From the NCBI RefSeq assembly GCF_001667185.1, contig NZ_LZIC01000104.1, positions 1-64,000 on the forward strand: 64,000 nt of DNA, in the 5' to 3' direction. Each line of letters opens with the position of its first letter. Position 1 is the first letter of the stretch. This DNA comes from Mycobacterium sp. 852002-50816_SCH5313054-b. Its GTDB lineage: Bacteria > Actinomycetota > Actinomycetes > Mycobacteriales > Mycobacteriaceae. Of the stretch, positions 28,862 to 37,939 are shown piece by piece. The translations under genes and the position numbers were made by a program. The notes below the pieces were generated by a model, which worked only from the letters and a program-made list of their open reading frames with translations, was not told where the DNA came from and ran no database searches.

Positions 28862-31800
28862 TCAGCCGCCGTAGGGGTACAACTCGAGTCGCTTGAGGCT
28901 GGCGACCACGCGGTTTTCGGCGTCCACCAGGTCCAGGTCGCACACGGCCCGGTTGGTCGTGGCATCGCCGTTGCTGAGCACGCACCGCAATCCGTCGCCC
29001 AGTGCCCCGGGTCGGTACCGCACGACCTCGCCCACCCGCAGCGGCAGCACGGTGCGGCCGAGCTGTTCGAAGCCCCACACGAGTGCCGCCTGCAGGCAGC
29101 CGTCGAGCGCCGCCGGATCCGTCGCCCAGCCTTCGCCGCGCCAGCCCGCCGTTGTCAGGCCGTGCAGGGCTGCCGTCGCGGAGCTGGCCGCGCACTCCAC
29201 GCCCCCGAGGACCTGGAACGCCGGGCCGTGGAAGAGCGCGTCGCCGAAGTAGCAGGCGTCCCGGTCCAGCCGGCGGCCGCCGGGCGGCGCCGTCGGGGCG
29301 GCCGGCGCAACCCTTGCGGCCCAGCCCATTTCGACCGTCGCGCAGTAGTATGCCGTCGATCCCGAGCCGTTGGACAATGTGCAGGTCAGCCGGTGCGGCT
29401 GCTCCTGGACCGGCGCGCAGCGCACCAGCAGCGGGTCACCATGTTCTTCGAAGTCCTGCAGCGTGACGCCGCGAAGCACCTTGAGGTCGACAACCCGATC
29501 CACGCGGTGCCCGGGCCGGCAGGCTTCGGCCATTCGCACGAACCACTCCAGGACCTGCACGAGGGGTAGCACGACCTTGCCCTGGACGCGGTGATCGAGC
29601 AAGTAAGCCTGCCGGGTCGCCTGCGCCACCACACGAGCGGTCCGGCCCTCGGCGGGCACCGGATGTGTTGGGAGGCCGGCCAATACGCCGTCGCCGAGGG
29701 TCACCTCGGGAGTCGGGGTTCCCGCGTCCAGTACGTCGGAGACGAACGCCCTCGCGCCCTGCCCGAGCGGGATCAACGAGATGCCCCGCGACTCGAACAT
29801 CGCCTTCAGGCCCGGCGTGACCATGCCGGAATCCCACGGCCCCCAACCCAAGGCCCGCACCAGGCAGGCCGGGCCGCGGCGGGCCTGCTCGGCCAGGGCG
29901 ACCTTGTTGAGGATCTCGTTGGCCATGGCGTAGTCGCTTTGGCCGACGTTGCCGCTGCGCGCGGCCACCGACGAGAACAGGCAGATCACCTTCAGCGGAT
30001 CGGCGGCCGTCGCGTCCAGCAACGCGCCGAGCCCGCCCACCTTCGTCTCGAAGACGCGGTCGAATCCGTCCAGAGTCTTCTTGTGCAGCGGCGCGTCGGC
30101 CAAAACACCGGCGCCGTGCACCAATCCGGTGATGGGCCCGAATTCGGTTCGCACATCCTCGAGTAGCGCGCCGAGCGCGGCCGCGTCGCGGACGTCGGTG
30201 GCGGCGTAGCGAACCCGTGAACCGGTGGCGGTCACGGCGGCGAGCGTCGCGCGCACCTCGCGATCGGCGAGGATGCGCTGCACCTGCTGCTCCAGCTGTT
30301 TGGGTGTGGGCTTGAGCCCCTGTGCCGCAGCGCTACCGAGTAGCGCACGCTTGAGCTCGGCGTCGGTGGTCAGGCCGCGCGCCTCGGGCGGTTCGTCGGA
30401 CAGTTCGGTGCGCCCCAGCAGGACGAAGCTCGCCTGCGTCTTTTCCGCCAGGGCGATCACCGACGCGGCGGTGACGCCGCGAGCCCCGCCCGACACGACG
30501 ATGACGTCGCCGCGATCGACGCGACGCGTGTGGGTGGTCACCTGCCTCGCGTCGGCGACGACCGTGATCCGGCCGTGCGCGCTACCCAGACCGACCTCTA
30601 ATTCCGCGCCGCCGGCCACTAACTCCTGAGCGAGGTGCTCGGCGACGGTGGCCGGGGACTGCTGGTCAACCGCGATGTCGATCGCTTTGATCTGCGCCTG
30701 GGGCCACTCCTGGGCGGCCGTCTTGGCCAGTGCCGCGATGCCGCCGGCCCAGGCGCGCGGCCCGGGGTCGGTGAGCAGGCCGAAGGTGCCGCCGGTGTCC
30801 TGGACGGTGACGAAGACACCGCCGTGTTCGGCGAATTTCGCCGCGACGCGGTGCGCGTGGGCGAAAGCCGTTCGGTTCACGGCCACCGTGTCGTCGCGGG
30901 TAGCCGTGCGCCGCAGGCCACCGAGGTGGATCACCGCCTGGGCATCCGCGCTCGGCTCGGTCGTGATCGTGGCGCTGACGCCGTGCGTGCGCAGGATTGC
31001 CGCCAGCGCGTCGGCCGTCGCGTGCTGGTCGTCCTGCGTTGTGACGATCTCCACGACGTTGGCGGTGTGCAGACCCGGCATCCCCATCCCGCTGGCCGGA
31101 GCGGGGATCGCACGCACCGCATAGCGCGCGATCCCCGCTCCGGCTACGTCAAAAGGGAGGCGATCACCTGCCCCGGCCGGGCGGCTGGTCAGGCCGTGCA
31201 AGTAGTCGATGATCTCCTGCAGCGTGCCCAGGGTCGCCATGGTCGAGGTCTCCACCTCGGGCAGGGCCGGGATCCGTTGCTGGACTGCGGAAAGGATCTC
31301 GACCCGCTTGATCGAATCGATCCCCAGATCGGCCTCCAGCGCCATCGACAGATCCAGCATCTCCACCGGATAGCCGGTCTTTTCGGCGACCACCTCGAGC
31401 AGCTGCGTCACCAGCTCGCCGCCGGCCACCGCGCCCGGCGGCGCCGCGGTCCCGTTGTGGCGCAGCACGGTGCCGTTGTGCGCGGCAGCGCCGTTATGGG
31501 CCGTGGCGCCGGTCAGGCCCTGCAGGTAATCGATGATCTCCTGCAGCGTGCCCAGGGTCGCCATCGTCGAGGTCTCCACCTCGGGCAGGCTCGGGATTCG
31601 CTGCTGCACCGCGGAGAGGATCTCGACCCGCTTGATCGAGTCGATACCCAGATCGGCCTCCAACGCCATCGACAGATCCAGCATCTCCACCGGATAGCCG
31701 GTCTTCTCGGCGACCACCTCGAGCAGCTGCGTCACCAACTCACCGCCGGCAACCGTCCCGTCAAGGGTGGCTGCCGCGCCATTGTGTGTCGCGGGGGCGC

Positions 31801-34800
31801 TCAGGCCCTGCAGGTAATCGGTGATCTCCCGTAGCGTGCCCAGGGCTGCCATGGTCGAGGTCTCCACCTCGGGCAGGCTCGGGATCCGCTGCTGCACCGC
31901 GGAGAGGATCTCGACCCGCTTGATCGAATCGATACCCAGATCGGCCTCCAACGCCATCGACAGATCCAGCATCTCCACGGGGTAGCCGGTTTTATCGGCA
32001 ACCACCTCGAGCATCTCGGTCACCAACTGCGTGCCGGCGACCGAAACCGCCGCCGGCGCAGGCGCATTGACGGGAGCCGCCGGCACCACCGGTGCCGCGG
32101 TCCCGTTGTGGGCCGGTGCGGTTCCGTTGTGTCTCGCCGGGCCGGTCAGGCCCTGCAGGTAATCGATGATCTCCTGCAGCGTGCCCAGGGTCGCCATCGT
32201 CGAGGTCTCCACCTCGGGCAGGCTCGGGATCCGCTGCTGCACCGCGGAGAGGATCTCGACCCGCTTGATCGAGTCGATACCCAGGTCGGCCTCCAGCGCC
32301 ATCGACAGATCCAGCATCTCGACCGGGTAGCCGGTCTTGTCCGCGACCACCTCGAGCATCCCGGTCACCAAGTGCGTGTCGGCGAGCGAAACGGCCACCG
32401 GCGCAACCACGGCGTGCGCCGTGCCGTTATGACCGGCCGCGGCGCCGTTGGGGACGGCCGGGGCCGCCGGCGGTGTGGGCAGCAACGGTTTTCCGTTGGG
32501 GATCACCGACGGCGCTGCGGGCGGCGCAGCCACCGCGGCCCTCGACACGAGACCTTCTAACAGTCCTTGCAAATGGTCGACGGTTTCCCGCAACGTTGTG
32601 ACCGCTGCGACCATCTCGGCTATCACGTCGGCACCCACCTCGGGCGCGGCCGAGGACGTCACGGGGGCGGGCGGCGCGGCGATCACCGCGGTGATAGACG
32701 TACCGTGCTGGGCGCCATCACCATTGAGCGCCGCCGGCGCCGGGGGCTCGACGGGCGGTGTCGCCGCGTTCACGTGGGCGACGGGCCTGATTGGTTCTGC
32801 TGGCGCCAATGTGGGCTCCGATTCGAAGGTGGGGCGAACGGGTTGGTCGCTTGCCGGTGGGCGTCCGTAGTTGGATCCGTTGATCTTGAGGGTCAGCTTT
32901 GGCTGGCGACGAGTACGAGGATCGTCACCGGGGCGGTAATCGGCCCAGAGTCGCTCGAAATTCATCGGGACACCGGCGGCCACCAGTTGGGCCAGGCCAT
33001 TCCACAGCGATCGAATACCGTTCGTGTGCTTGGCATCCAGGGCCACCGCGGAGTGCTCCTGGTCCGCCAGGCACTTGCCGACGAGGTTTGTCAGCACGCC
33101 GCCGGGGCCCACCTCGACGAACGTGCGTGCGCCGGCCTGCCACATCGCCTGAATCTGTTCGGCGAACCGCACGGGCTGAGCGATCTGGTTGGCAAGCGTG
33201 GCCCGCATCTGGCCAGCGTCGGAGGCGTAGGGCTGCGCTGTCGCGTTGGCGTAGACCGGCACCTCGGGCGTGCGGAACGGGATGCCCGCCAGGAACGACG
33301 CGAACGGGACCGCCGCCGGGCTGACGATGTCGGAATGAAAGGCGGTGGCGACGCCGAGGCGCCGCGCGGTGATGCCCGCGTCGCTAAATCGTTGTGCAGC
33401 ATCGTCGATGGCCGCGCTCTCGCCCGAGAGCACGAACTGATCGGGGGCGTTGTGATTGGCGACCGACACCGCAAGCCCGCCCTCCGCAATCAGCTTGCGG
33501 ACCCATTCCAACGGTGCGGCCACCGCGCACATCGCGCCGTCGCTGTTGACCGCCGCCTCGGCCATTAGCGCACCACGTGCGCGTGCGATCAGCAGGGTCA
33601 CCTCTTCGCTGAAAACACCAGCGGCACACAGCGCGCTGACTTCACCGAAGCTGTGCCCGCCGACGGCGACCGGCGCGACGCCAAGAGCACGGATCACCGC
33701 CAGCAGACTCAGGCTGTGCGCGCCGATACCCGGCTGCGCCCACTCGGTCCTCGTCAATTCGGCCGCCTGCTGCGCGCGCTCGTCGTCGGTGAACGCCGAG
33801 CGCGGCCAAACCACCTGGTGCAGGTCGCGATCGGCGTTCAAGAGCTCGGCGGAGGCAACTTCCCACGGCGCCAGCGCCGGCTCGTAGAGCTGCGGCAGGT
33901 CGGCGCCCATGCCGGGGTACTGGCTACCCTGTCCCGGAAACAGCAGGGCGACCGGCCCGGGCCGTCGTGCCGAATAGTGGTAGCCCCGTGGTGAACTGAA
34001 CGACACCGCCAAATCGGGTGCTGTCAGCTTCGCCGCGAGTTCGTCAAGCTTGGCGCGCAAGTCCGAGACGCCGTCGGCGACGACCGCAAGGCGGTGCGGC
34101 TGCGCGGCGTCGTAGGCGGATTGCGTGCTCCGTGCGATGAAGCTCAGCATGTCGTCGCTGTCGACGAGTGACGCGGCGAGACGAGCGGCCTGTTCGGAGA
34201 GCGCCGCGGCGGAGGGGGCGCCGAGCACTACCAGTTCGGAGTCCCAGGACCGGTATCGCCACGCTCGCTTTCCGGTACCCGTGTACTCCTCGACGGTGAC
34301 GTGAAAGTTGGTGCCGCCGAAGCCGAACGAGCTGACCGAGGCGCGCCGCGGGACGCCGTTGGCGGCGACCCACGGCTTCGCCTGCGTCGGGAGGTAGAAC
34401 GGTGACTTCTCTATGTCGAGGGCGGGGTTGGGCCGATCGACCTTGATGGTTGGTGGCAACGTCTTGTGGTGCAGCGCCAGCACGGTCTTGAACAGGCCGC
34501 AGGCACCCGCGGCGCCTTTGGTGTGGCCGACCTGGGATTTGACCGAGCCGAGCGCGCACCACTGCCGGTCCGGACGACCCGAGGAGTCGAACACCTCTCG
34601 CAGCGCGGTGAACTCGGCGGCATCGCCGGCCTTGGTTCCGGTGCCATGGGCTTCCACCAGCCCAACGGTTTCGGGGCCGTAGCCGGCCGCGGCGTAGGCG
34701 CGGCGAAGGGCTTTGGCCTGGCCGGCCGGACTTGGCGCATAGATGCTCTTGGCGCGGCCATCCGAGGACGTACCGATGCCGCGGATGACGGCGTAGATCC

Positions 34801-35671
34801 GGTCACCATCGCGCTCGGCGTCGTCGAGGCGCTTGAGCGCGAGCATCGCCAGCCCCTCGCCCAGCATGGTGCCGTCCGATTGGTCGGAGAAGGGGCGGCA
34901 GTCGCCGGTGGGTGACAGCGCGGTGACTTTGGCGAAGCACATGAACATCAAGATGTCGTTGAAGGCATCGACTCCGCCCGCGATCACCATGTCCGCTTCA
35001 CCGAGATACAGCTCGTGCAGCCCGACCTCGAGCGCGGCCAGGGAGCTCGCACAGGCCGCGTCGATGACACAGTTCGTACCGCCCAGGTCGAAGCGGTTGG
35101 CGATTCGCCCGGCGATCACGTTGCCGAGAAGTCCGGGAAACGTGTTCTCCTGCCACGGCGTATAGCCGGACGCGACGCTCTCACTGAATGCCGCGACCTC
35201 GCGTTCGGAGAGACCGGCGGCGCGAAGCCCCCGCTCCCACACCGGCCGGTGCAGGCTGCCGCCCATGTAGTTGGTCATCTCGGTGCCGCCGGATGCGCCC
35301 AAAACCACGCTGACGCGCTCGCGATCGATATGTGAGAAATCGCCGCCCGCCATGTCCTCCAAAACTTGCTGCGCGACTCTGAGCCCAAGCAATTGTGCGG
35401 TGTCGGTCGCCGGCAAAATATTCGGTGGAATTCCGAAATCCATCGGCGAGAAGTCGATATCGGGCAAGAATCCGCCGCGGCGGGCATAAACCTTGTCTTG
35501 GGCGCCGGGAGCGGGATCGTAGTAGTCGTCAATGCTCCAGTGCGACGCGGGAATGTCGGAGAACAGGTCGACGCCCCCGACGATGTTGCGCCAGAAGCGC
35601 TCGGCTTCGGGAGAACCGGGAAAGAGCGCGCTCACGCCGACAACGGCAACAGGAGGATGCTTGGATACCAC
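28862..35671 (-). CDS. Pfa2/PfaA-like synthase subunit: KS-MAT-ACPx4-KR-DH
   Basis: A 2269-residue iterative synthase. Ketosynthase 1-470 with Cys207 (DAACASS), EAHGTGT and KSQVGHTKGA. Malonyl-acyltransferase 570-880 with Ser674 in GGHSFGE. A Pro/Ala linker follows, then four acyl-carrier domains whose phosphopantetheine serines (GIDSIKRVEI) are Ser1134, 1249, 1345 and 1453. Ketoreductase about 1700-2000 (GGARGVTAAS near 1725, catalytic SDYAMANE near 1911). C-terminal PKS-type dehydratase with His in LLDHRVQGK and Asp in AALDGCLQ. Tandem near-identical ACPs are diagnostic for Pfa-type secondary-lipid synthases. It needs a phosphopantetheinyl transferase, none being encoded here. It is transcribed with the KS-CLF subunit and has its own upstream promoter region. 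Confidence 0.9.
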   Translation of the reverse strand: MVSKHPPVAVVGVSALFPGSPEAERFWRNIVGGVDLFSDIPASHWSIDDYYDPAPGAQDKVYARRGGFLPDIDFSPMDFGIPPNILPATDTAQLLGLRVAQQVLEDMAGGDFSHIDRERVSVVLGASGGTEMTNYMGGSLHRPVWERGLRAAGLSEREVAAFSESVASGYTPWQENTFPGLLGNVIAGRIANRFDLGGTNCVIDAACASSLAALEVGLHELYLGEADMVIAGGVDAFNDILMFMCFAKVTALSPTGDCRPFSDQSDGTMLGEGLAMLALKRLDDAERDGDRIYAVIRGIGTSSDGRAKSIYAPSPAGQAKALRRAYAAAGYGPETVGLVEAHGTGTKAGDAAEFTALREVFDSSGRPDRQWCALGSVKSQVGHTKGAAGACGLFKTVLALHHKTLPPTIKVDRPNPALDIEKSPFYLPTQAKPWVAANGVPRRASVSSFGFGGTNFHVTVEEYTGTGKRAWRYRSWDSELVVLGAPSAAALSEQAARLAASLVDSDDMLSFIARSTQSAYDAAQPHRLAVVADGVSDLRAKLDELAAKLTAPDLAVSFSSPRGYHYSARRPGPVALLFPGQGSQYPGMGADLPQLYEPALAPWEVASAELLNADRDLHQVVWPRSAFTDDERAQQAAELTRTEWAQPGIGAHSLSLLAVIRALGVAPVAVGGHSFGEVSALCAAGVFSEEVTLLIARARGALMAEAAVNSDGAMCAVAAPLEWVRKLIAEGGLAVSVANHNAPDQFVLSGESAAIDDAAQRFSDAGITARRLGVATAFHSDIVSPAAVPFASFLAGIPFRTPEVPVYANATAQPYASDAGQMRATLANQIAQPVRFAEQIQAMWQAGARTFVEVGPGGVLTNLVGKCLADQEHSAVALDAKHTNGIRSLWNGLAQLVAAGVPMNFERLWADYRPGDDPRTRRQPKLTLKINGSNYGRPPASDQPVRPTFESEPTLAPAEPIRPVAHVNAATPPVEPPAPAALNGDGAQHGTSITAVIAAPPAPVTSSAAPEVGADVIAEMVAAVTTLRETVDHLQGLLEGLVSRAAVAAPPAAPSVIPNGKPLLPTPPAAPAVPNGAAAGHNGTAHAVVAPVAVSLADTHLVTGMLEVVADKTGYPVEMLDLSMALEADLGIDSIKRVEILSAVQQRIPSLPEVETSTMATLGTLQEIIDYLQGLTGPARHNGTAPAHNGTAAPVVPAAPVNAPAPAAVSVAGTQLVTEMLEVVADKTGYPVEMLDLSMALEADLGIDSIKRVEILSAVQQRIPSLPEVETSTMAALGTLREITDYLQGLSAPATHNGAAATLDGTVAGGELVTQLLEVVAEKTGYPVEMLDLSMALEADLGIDSIKRVEILSAVQQRIPSLPEVETSTMATLGTLQEIIDYLQGLTGATAHNGAAAHNGTVLRHNGTAAPPGAVAGGELVTQLLEVVAEKTGYPVEMLDLSMALEADLGIDSIKRVEILSAVQQRIPALPEVETSTMATLGTLQEIIDYLHGLTSRPAGAGDRLPFDVAGAGIARYAVRAIPAPASGMGMPGLHTANVVEIVTTQDDQHATADALAAILRTHGVSATITTEPSADAQAVIHLGGLRRTATRDDTVAVNRTAFAHAHRVAAKFAEHGGVFVTVQDTGGTFGLLTDPGPRAWAGGIAALAKTAAQEWPQAQIKAIDIAVDQQSPATVAEHLAQELVAGGAELEVGLGSAHGRITVVADARQVTTHTRRVDRGDVIVVSGGARGVTAASVIALAEKTQASFVLLGRTELSDEPPEARGLTTDAELKRALLGSAAAQGLKPTPKQLEQQVQRILADREVRATLAAVTATGSRVRYAATDVRDAAALGALLEDVRTEFGPITGLVHGAGVLADAPLHKKTLDGFDRVFETKVGGLGALLDATAADPLKVICLFSSVAARSGNVGQSDYAMANEILNKVALAEQARRGPACLVRALGWGPWDSGMVTPGLKAMFESRGISLIPLGQGARAFVSDVLDAGTPTPEVTLGDGVLAGLPTHPVPAEGRTARVVAQATRQAYLLDHRVQGKVVLPLVQVLEWFVRMAEACRPGHRVDRVVDLKVLRGVTLQDFEEHGDPLLVRCAPVQEQPHRLTCTLSNGSGSTAYYCATVEMGWAARVAPAAPTAPPGGRRLDRDACYFGDALFHGPAFQVLGGVECAASSATAALHGLTTAGWRGEGWATDPAALDGCLQAALVWGFEQLGRTVLPLRVGEVVRYRPGALGDGLRCVLSNGDATTNRAVCDLDLVDAENRVVASLKRLELYPYGG
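31190..32390 (-). repeat. Four tandem near-identical ACP-coding repeats
   Basis: Blocks of about 220 bases at roughly 31190-31420, 31510-31740, 31800-32030 and 32140-32370 each encode the same acyl-carrier domain. Stretches such as the codons for EADLGIDSIKRVEILSAVQQ are almost unchanged between copies, while the Ala/Pro/His-Asn-Gly linkers differ. Serine-to-serine spacings are 115, 96 and 108 residues. The close DNA identity implies recent duplication or gene conversion and makes copy number easy to change or misassemble. Confidence 0.9.
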
Positions 35672-35794
35672 CAGTCTCCTTCGCGTCGCTTACACGTACC
35701 GCACGGCGTGTCAACCCGGGTCGCGAAGACTGACCGTTACGATTTATCGGATTGATCAGCCAAGACGGGTCGAACGCTCGCCGGACGATACCAG

Positions 35795-35827
35795 AGCATA
35801 GGCGGTCGTATTGACGGATTGTCAATA
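35795..35827 (-). promoter_or_regulatory. Promoter and palindromic operator of the synthase operon
   Basis: TATTGAC-GGATT-GTCAATA (35809-35827) is a perfect 7-5-7 palindrome. On the minus strand its right half forms a TTGACA -35 box (35820-35825), with TATGCT (35795-35800) as -10 after a 19-base spacer, somewhat long. Transcription would begin near 35785, about 110 bases before the ATG at 35671. A repressor binding the palindrome would cover the -35 box; TetR-family sites often have this form. The regulator is not encoded in the window. Confidence 0.55.
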
Positions 35828-35840
35828 ACCCTCGACTGGT

Positions 35841-35858
35841 CTTAGGGCGACCTTAGGG
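35841..35858. promoter_or_regulatory. 11-base-spaced direct repeat, possible activator site
   Basis: CTTAGGG occurs at 35841-35847 and 35852-35858, one helical turn apart, just upstream of the proposed -35 box of the synthase promoter. Direct repeats with 11-base spacing are typical of OmpR/PhoP-type response-regulator sites. Two copies only, so this is weak evidence. Confidence 0.3.
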
Positions 35859-35969
35859 ACCGGCAGGCAGTCGCCCACCGGCGGTGCGTCAATTGTGCGT
35901 TAGCAGGACAGCGCGCAAGCAGCAATAACTACCGGCAGGTAATATTTGCCGCGCGGCCACCATTCGGCA

Positions 35970-35987
35970 CCCGCACATTATTGCGGG
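35970..35987 (-). terminator. Small hairpin after the PfaD-like gene
   Basis: CCCGCA-CATTAT-TGCGGG forms a perfect 6-base stem 28 bases after the stop of the PfaD-like gene. There is no T-run, as usual in mycobacteria, so it may be a weak terminator or mRNA-stabilising stem. With the promoter elements at 35795-35858 it accounts for most of the 344-base gap; no gene is seen in the rest. Confidence 0.4.
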
Positions 35988-36015
35988 GCGAACGCGAGTC
36001 GAGTGAGTCGGGCGG

Positions 36016-37695
36016 TCAGGGGGCCGGCGCACCGTCGGGCGCTATCGATAACGGGCGCGGGATATAGCGGAATGCGCTTACCGGAACGGGAACCCCGCAG
36101 GTGCGCGCCTGGTGGGCCCGGCTGATCTGGGCGGCCCCTTCCAGCAAATTGAGCGCCACCTGGTCGACGTTGCGGTGCCCGCATTGCTCTAGATAGCTAC
36201 CCGCCACCCAGCCGTTGAAGGCTCCCATCGACGGGCCACACCAGATCTGGTAGTCCAGCACCCGGTCGGGATCCCCGTCGATCGCCCACCGGCTTGATTT
36301 GCCCAGATACCAGCGGAACACCAGCGCCATTTGATACTTCGGGTCCCGGGCCGCGAGTTCGAGCACCGCCGGCTCCCGCTGCTCCCAGTACTGCCGCGTC
36401 TCAGCCCAAACCTCGTCGACGGTCTTGCCCAGGATCTTTTCCAGTTCGGCGCGATGTTCGCCCAGGACGGTGGCCAGGTCCGGGTTGCCGGCGTACCAGC
36501 CGTAGAGCTTCCTCGCCCGCGGGCCGAACATCGAGCCACGCTTGAGCACCTGGAGATTCACGCCCATCTCGAACATGTCGGACGCCGGGGCCATCATCAC
36601 GTCCGCAACGGATGCCTTGGCGAGCATTTCGCGTGCCCGCAGCGACAACCCGGACTCGACGCACGACTGGTTGACGGAGCCGGTGACGACGTACGCCGCC
36701 CCCATCGCGAACGCGCCGGCTACGGACTGCGGCGTGCTGATGCCGCCGCCCGCGCCCACCCGCACCCGGGCTTTCAGGCCGTGCTGTTGCGCCAGTTCGT
36801 CGCGGAGCAGCGCGATTTCCGAGAAAAGCGCGGACAGCGGGCGGTTGTCGGTGTGCCCTCCGCTGTCGGCCTCGACCGTGATGTCTTCTGCCACGGGAAC
36901 GTGTCGCGACAGCTCGGCTTCCCGCGCGGTGAGCTTGCCGGACGATTCGAGCGCCGAGACCAACGCCGCCGGCGCGGGTTCCATGAACATGCGTGCGACC
37001 TCGGGCCGCGAGACCTTCGCCATCACATGGTTCTTGCGAACGATGGCGCCGGCCGGATCGGTCGACAGACCGGACAACGCGTAGTGGACGACCGCGGGGG
37101 TCAGTTTCATGAACGCCGACGCCTCGACGACGCGGACGTCGAGAGCGATGAACAGCTCGGCCACCCGCGCCTCGAGCGCGGGCTCGTGGGGCGAGTGGAT
37201 CAGGTTTGCGCCCCACGCGAGTCCGGTTCTGCCCGCGAGCCTCCCCCGGATGTCGGCCAGTCCCTGTTCCACCCCGGCGTACGAGAGGCCACCGGCGCCG
37301 AAGAAGCCCAACATGCCGGCCTCGGCGATCGCCACCACCAGCGCCGGCGTCGCAATGCCGTTTGCCATGGCCCCCGTGACATAAGGAAACCGGGTCCCGT
37401 GCGCCTCGCAGAACTCGCGGTCACCCAGCCACTCCGGGTAGATCGGGGGCAACGTCGCCACCAGCGATATCTCGGCGGCGCCGGCGCCCACCAGCTCGCC
37501 CCCCATGGCAAGCCCGAGCTGCCCCGTGGCCTCCTCGCGGACGACGTGCACCGGGTGACGAACGTATTGCACGATGCGAGCGATGTCCGGCGGTGCGAAT
37601 GCCGGCGACGCGGTGGTCGGGCGCCATCCACCCAAGACCGGGGTCACACCGGTCTGGGTGCGATGCTCCACTACGACGGCAGGTCGCTCATTCAC
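36016..37695 (-). CDS. PfaD/Pfa1-like FMN enoyl reductase
   Basis: A 559-residue protein of the PfaD family (nitronate-monooxygenase-like FMN TIM barrel). Visible landmarks are PYVTGAMANGIATPALVVAIAEAGMLGFFGAGG in pieces along residues 125-160, WGANLIHSP near 190, and the phosphate-binding VGAGGGISTPQSVAGAFAMG near 330, followed by a PfaD-specific C-terminal region (WYLGKSSRWAIDGDPDRV). In PUFA synthases PfaD is the stand-alone enoyl reductase acting on the ACP-bound chain. The GTG at 37695 follows AGGGAATTGGCG and is chosen; an upstream GTG at 37779 would add 28 residues. It is the first gene of the leftward cluster, as pfa1 is in myxobacteria. Confidence 0.88.
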   Translation of the reverse strand: MNERPAVVVEHRTQTGVTPVLGGWRPTTASPAFAPPDIARIVQYVRHPVHVVREEATGQLGLAMGGELVGAGAAEISLVATLPPIYPEWLGDREFCEAHGTRFPYVTGAMANGIATPALVVAIAEAGMLGFFGAGGLSYAGVEQGLADIRGRLAGRTGLAWGANLIHSPHEPALEARVAELFIALDVRVVEASAFMKLTPAVVHYALSGLSTDPAGAIVRKNHVMAKVSRPEVARMFMEPAPAALVSALESSGKLTAREAELSRHVPVAEDITVEADSGGHTDNRPLSALFSEIALLRDELAQQHGLKARVRVGAGGGISTPQSVAGAFAMGAAYVVTGSVNQSCVESGLSLRAREMLAKASVADVMMAPASDMFEMGVNLQVLKRGSMFGPRARKLYGWYAGNPDLATVLGEHRAELEKILGKTVDEVWAETRQYWEQREPAVLELAARDPKYQMALVFRWYLGKSSRWAIDGDPDRVLDYQIWCGPSMGAFNGWVAGSYLEQCGHRNVDQVALNLLEGAAQISRAHQARTCGVPVPVSAFRYIPRPLSIAPDGAPAP

Positions 37696-37939
37696 CGCCA
37701 ATTCCCTTCGATCGTCTCGCGCGTATTGCTTCGTCGGCCGAATGCGTTCACCGAGAAAAGCCAGCATGAAGTTTCGCACGGTTGCCCGTGCTGAGCGTCA
37801 AAACTCCCGAGTTGTCGGGTCCGCCGCAATTGAGAGGTCGGTCTTGCTCGATTTGAGGCGCGGCGCCCCATGGGCAGTATCCTGGGCCTGCGGCTTTCTC
37901 GATCTGACCATCCCGCTACCGGGAGGCGCAGAACCCAAG

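Noticed and set aside
28839..29195. N-terminal extension of the KS-CLF subunit
   Set aside because: It is Arg/Gly-rich noise inside the 3' end of the upstream synthase; the GTG at 28838 with GGAG starts the KS exactly.
21522..37695. Interpretation as an enediyne or ordinary mycobacterial type I Pks locus
   Set aside because: Tandem ACPs, a CLF, FabA-like double-hotdog DH domains and a separate PfaD reductase are not found in those systems.
37574..37939. Upstream extension of the purU frame
   Set aside because: It runs through the divergent promoter and into the PfaD-like gene; the ATG at 37940 after GGGAGG fits the family start.
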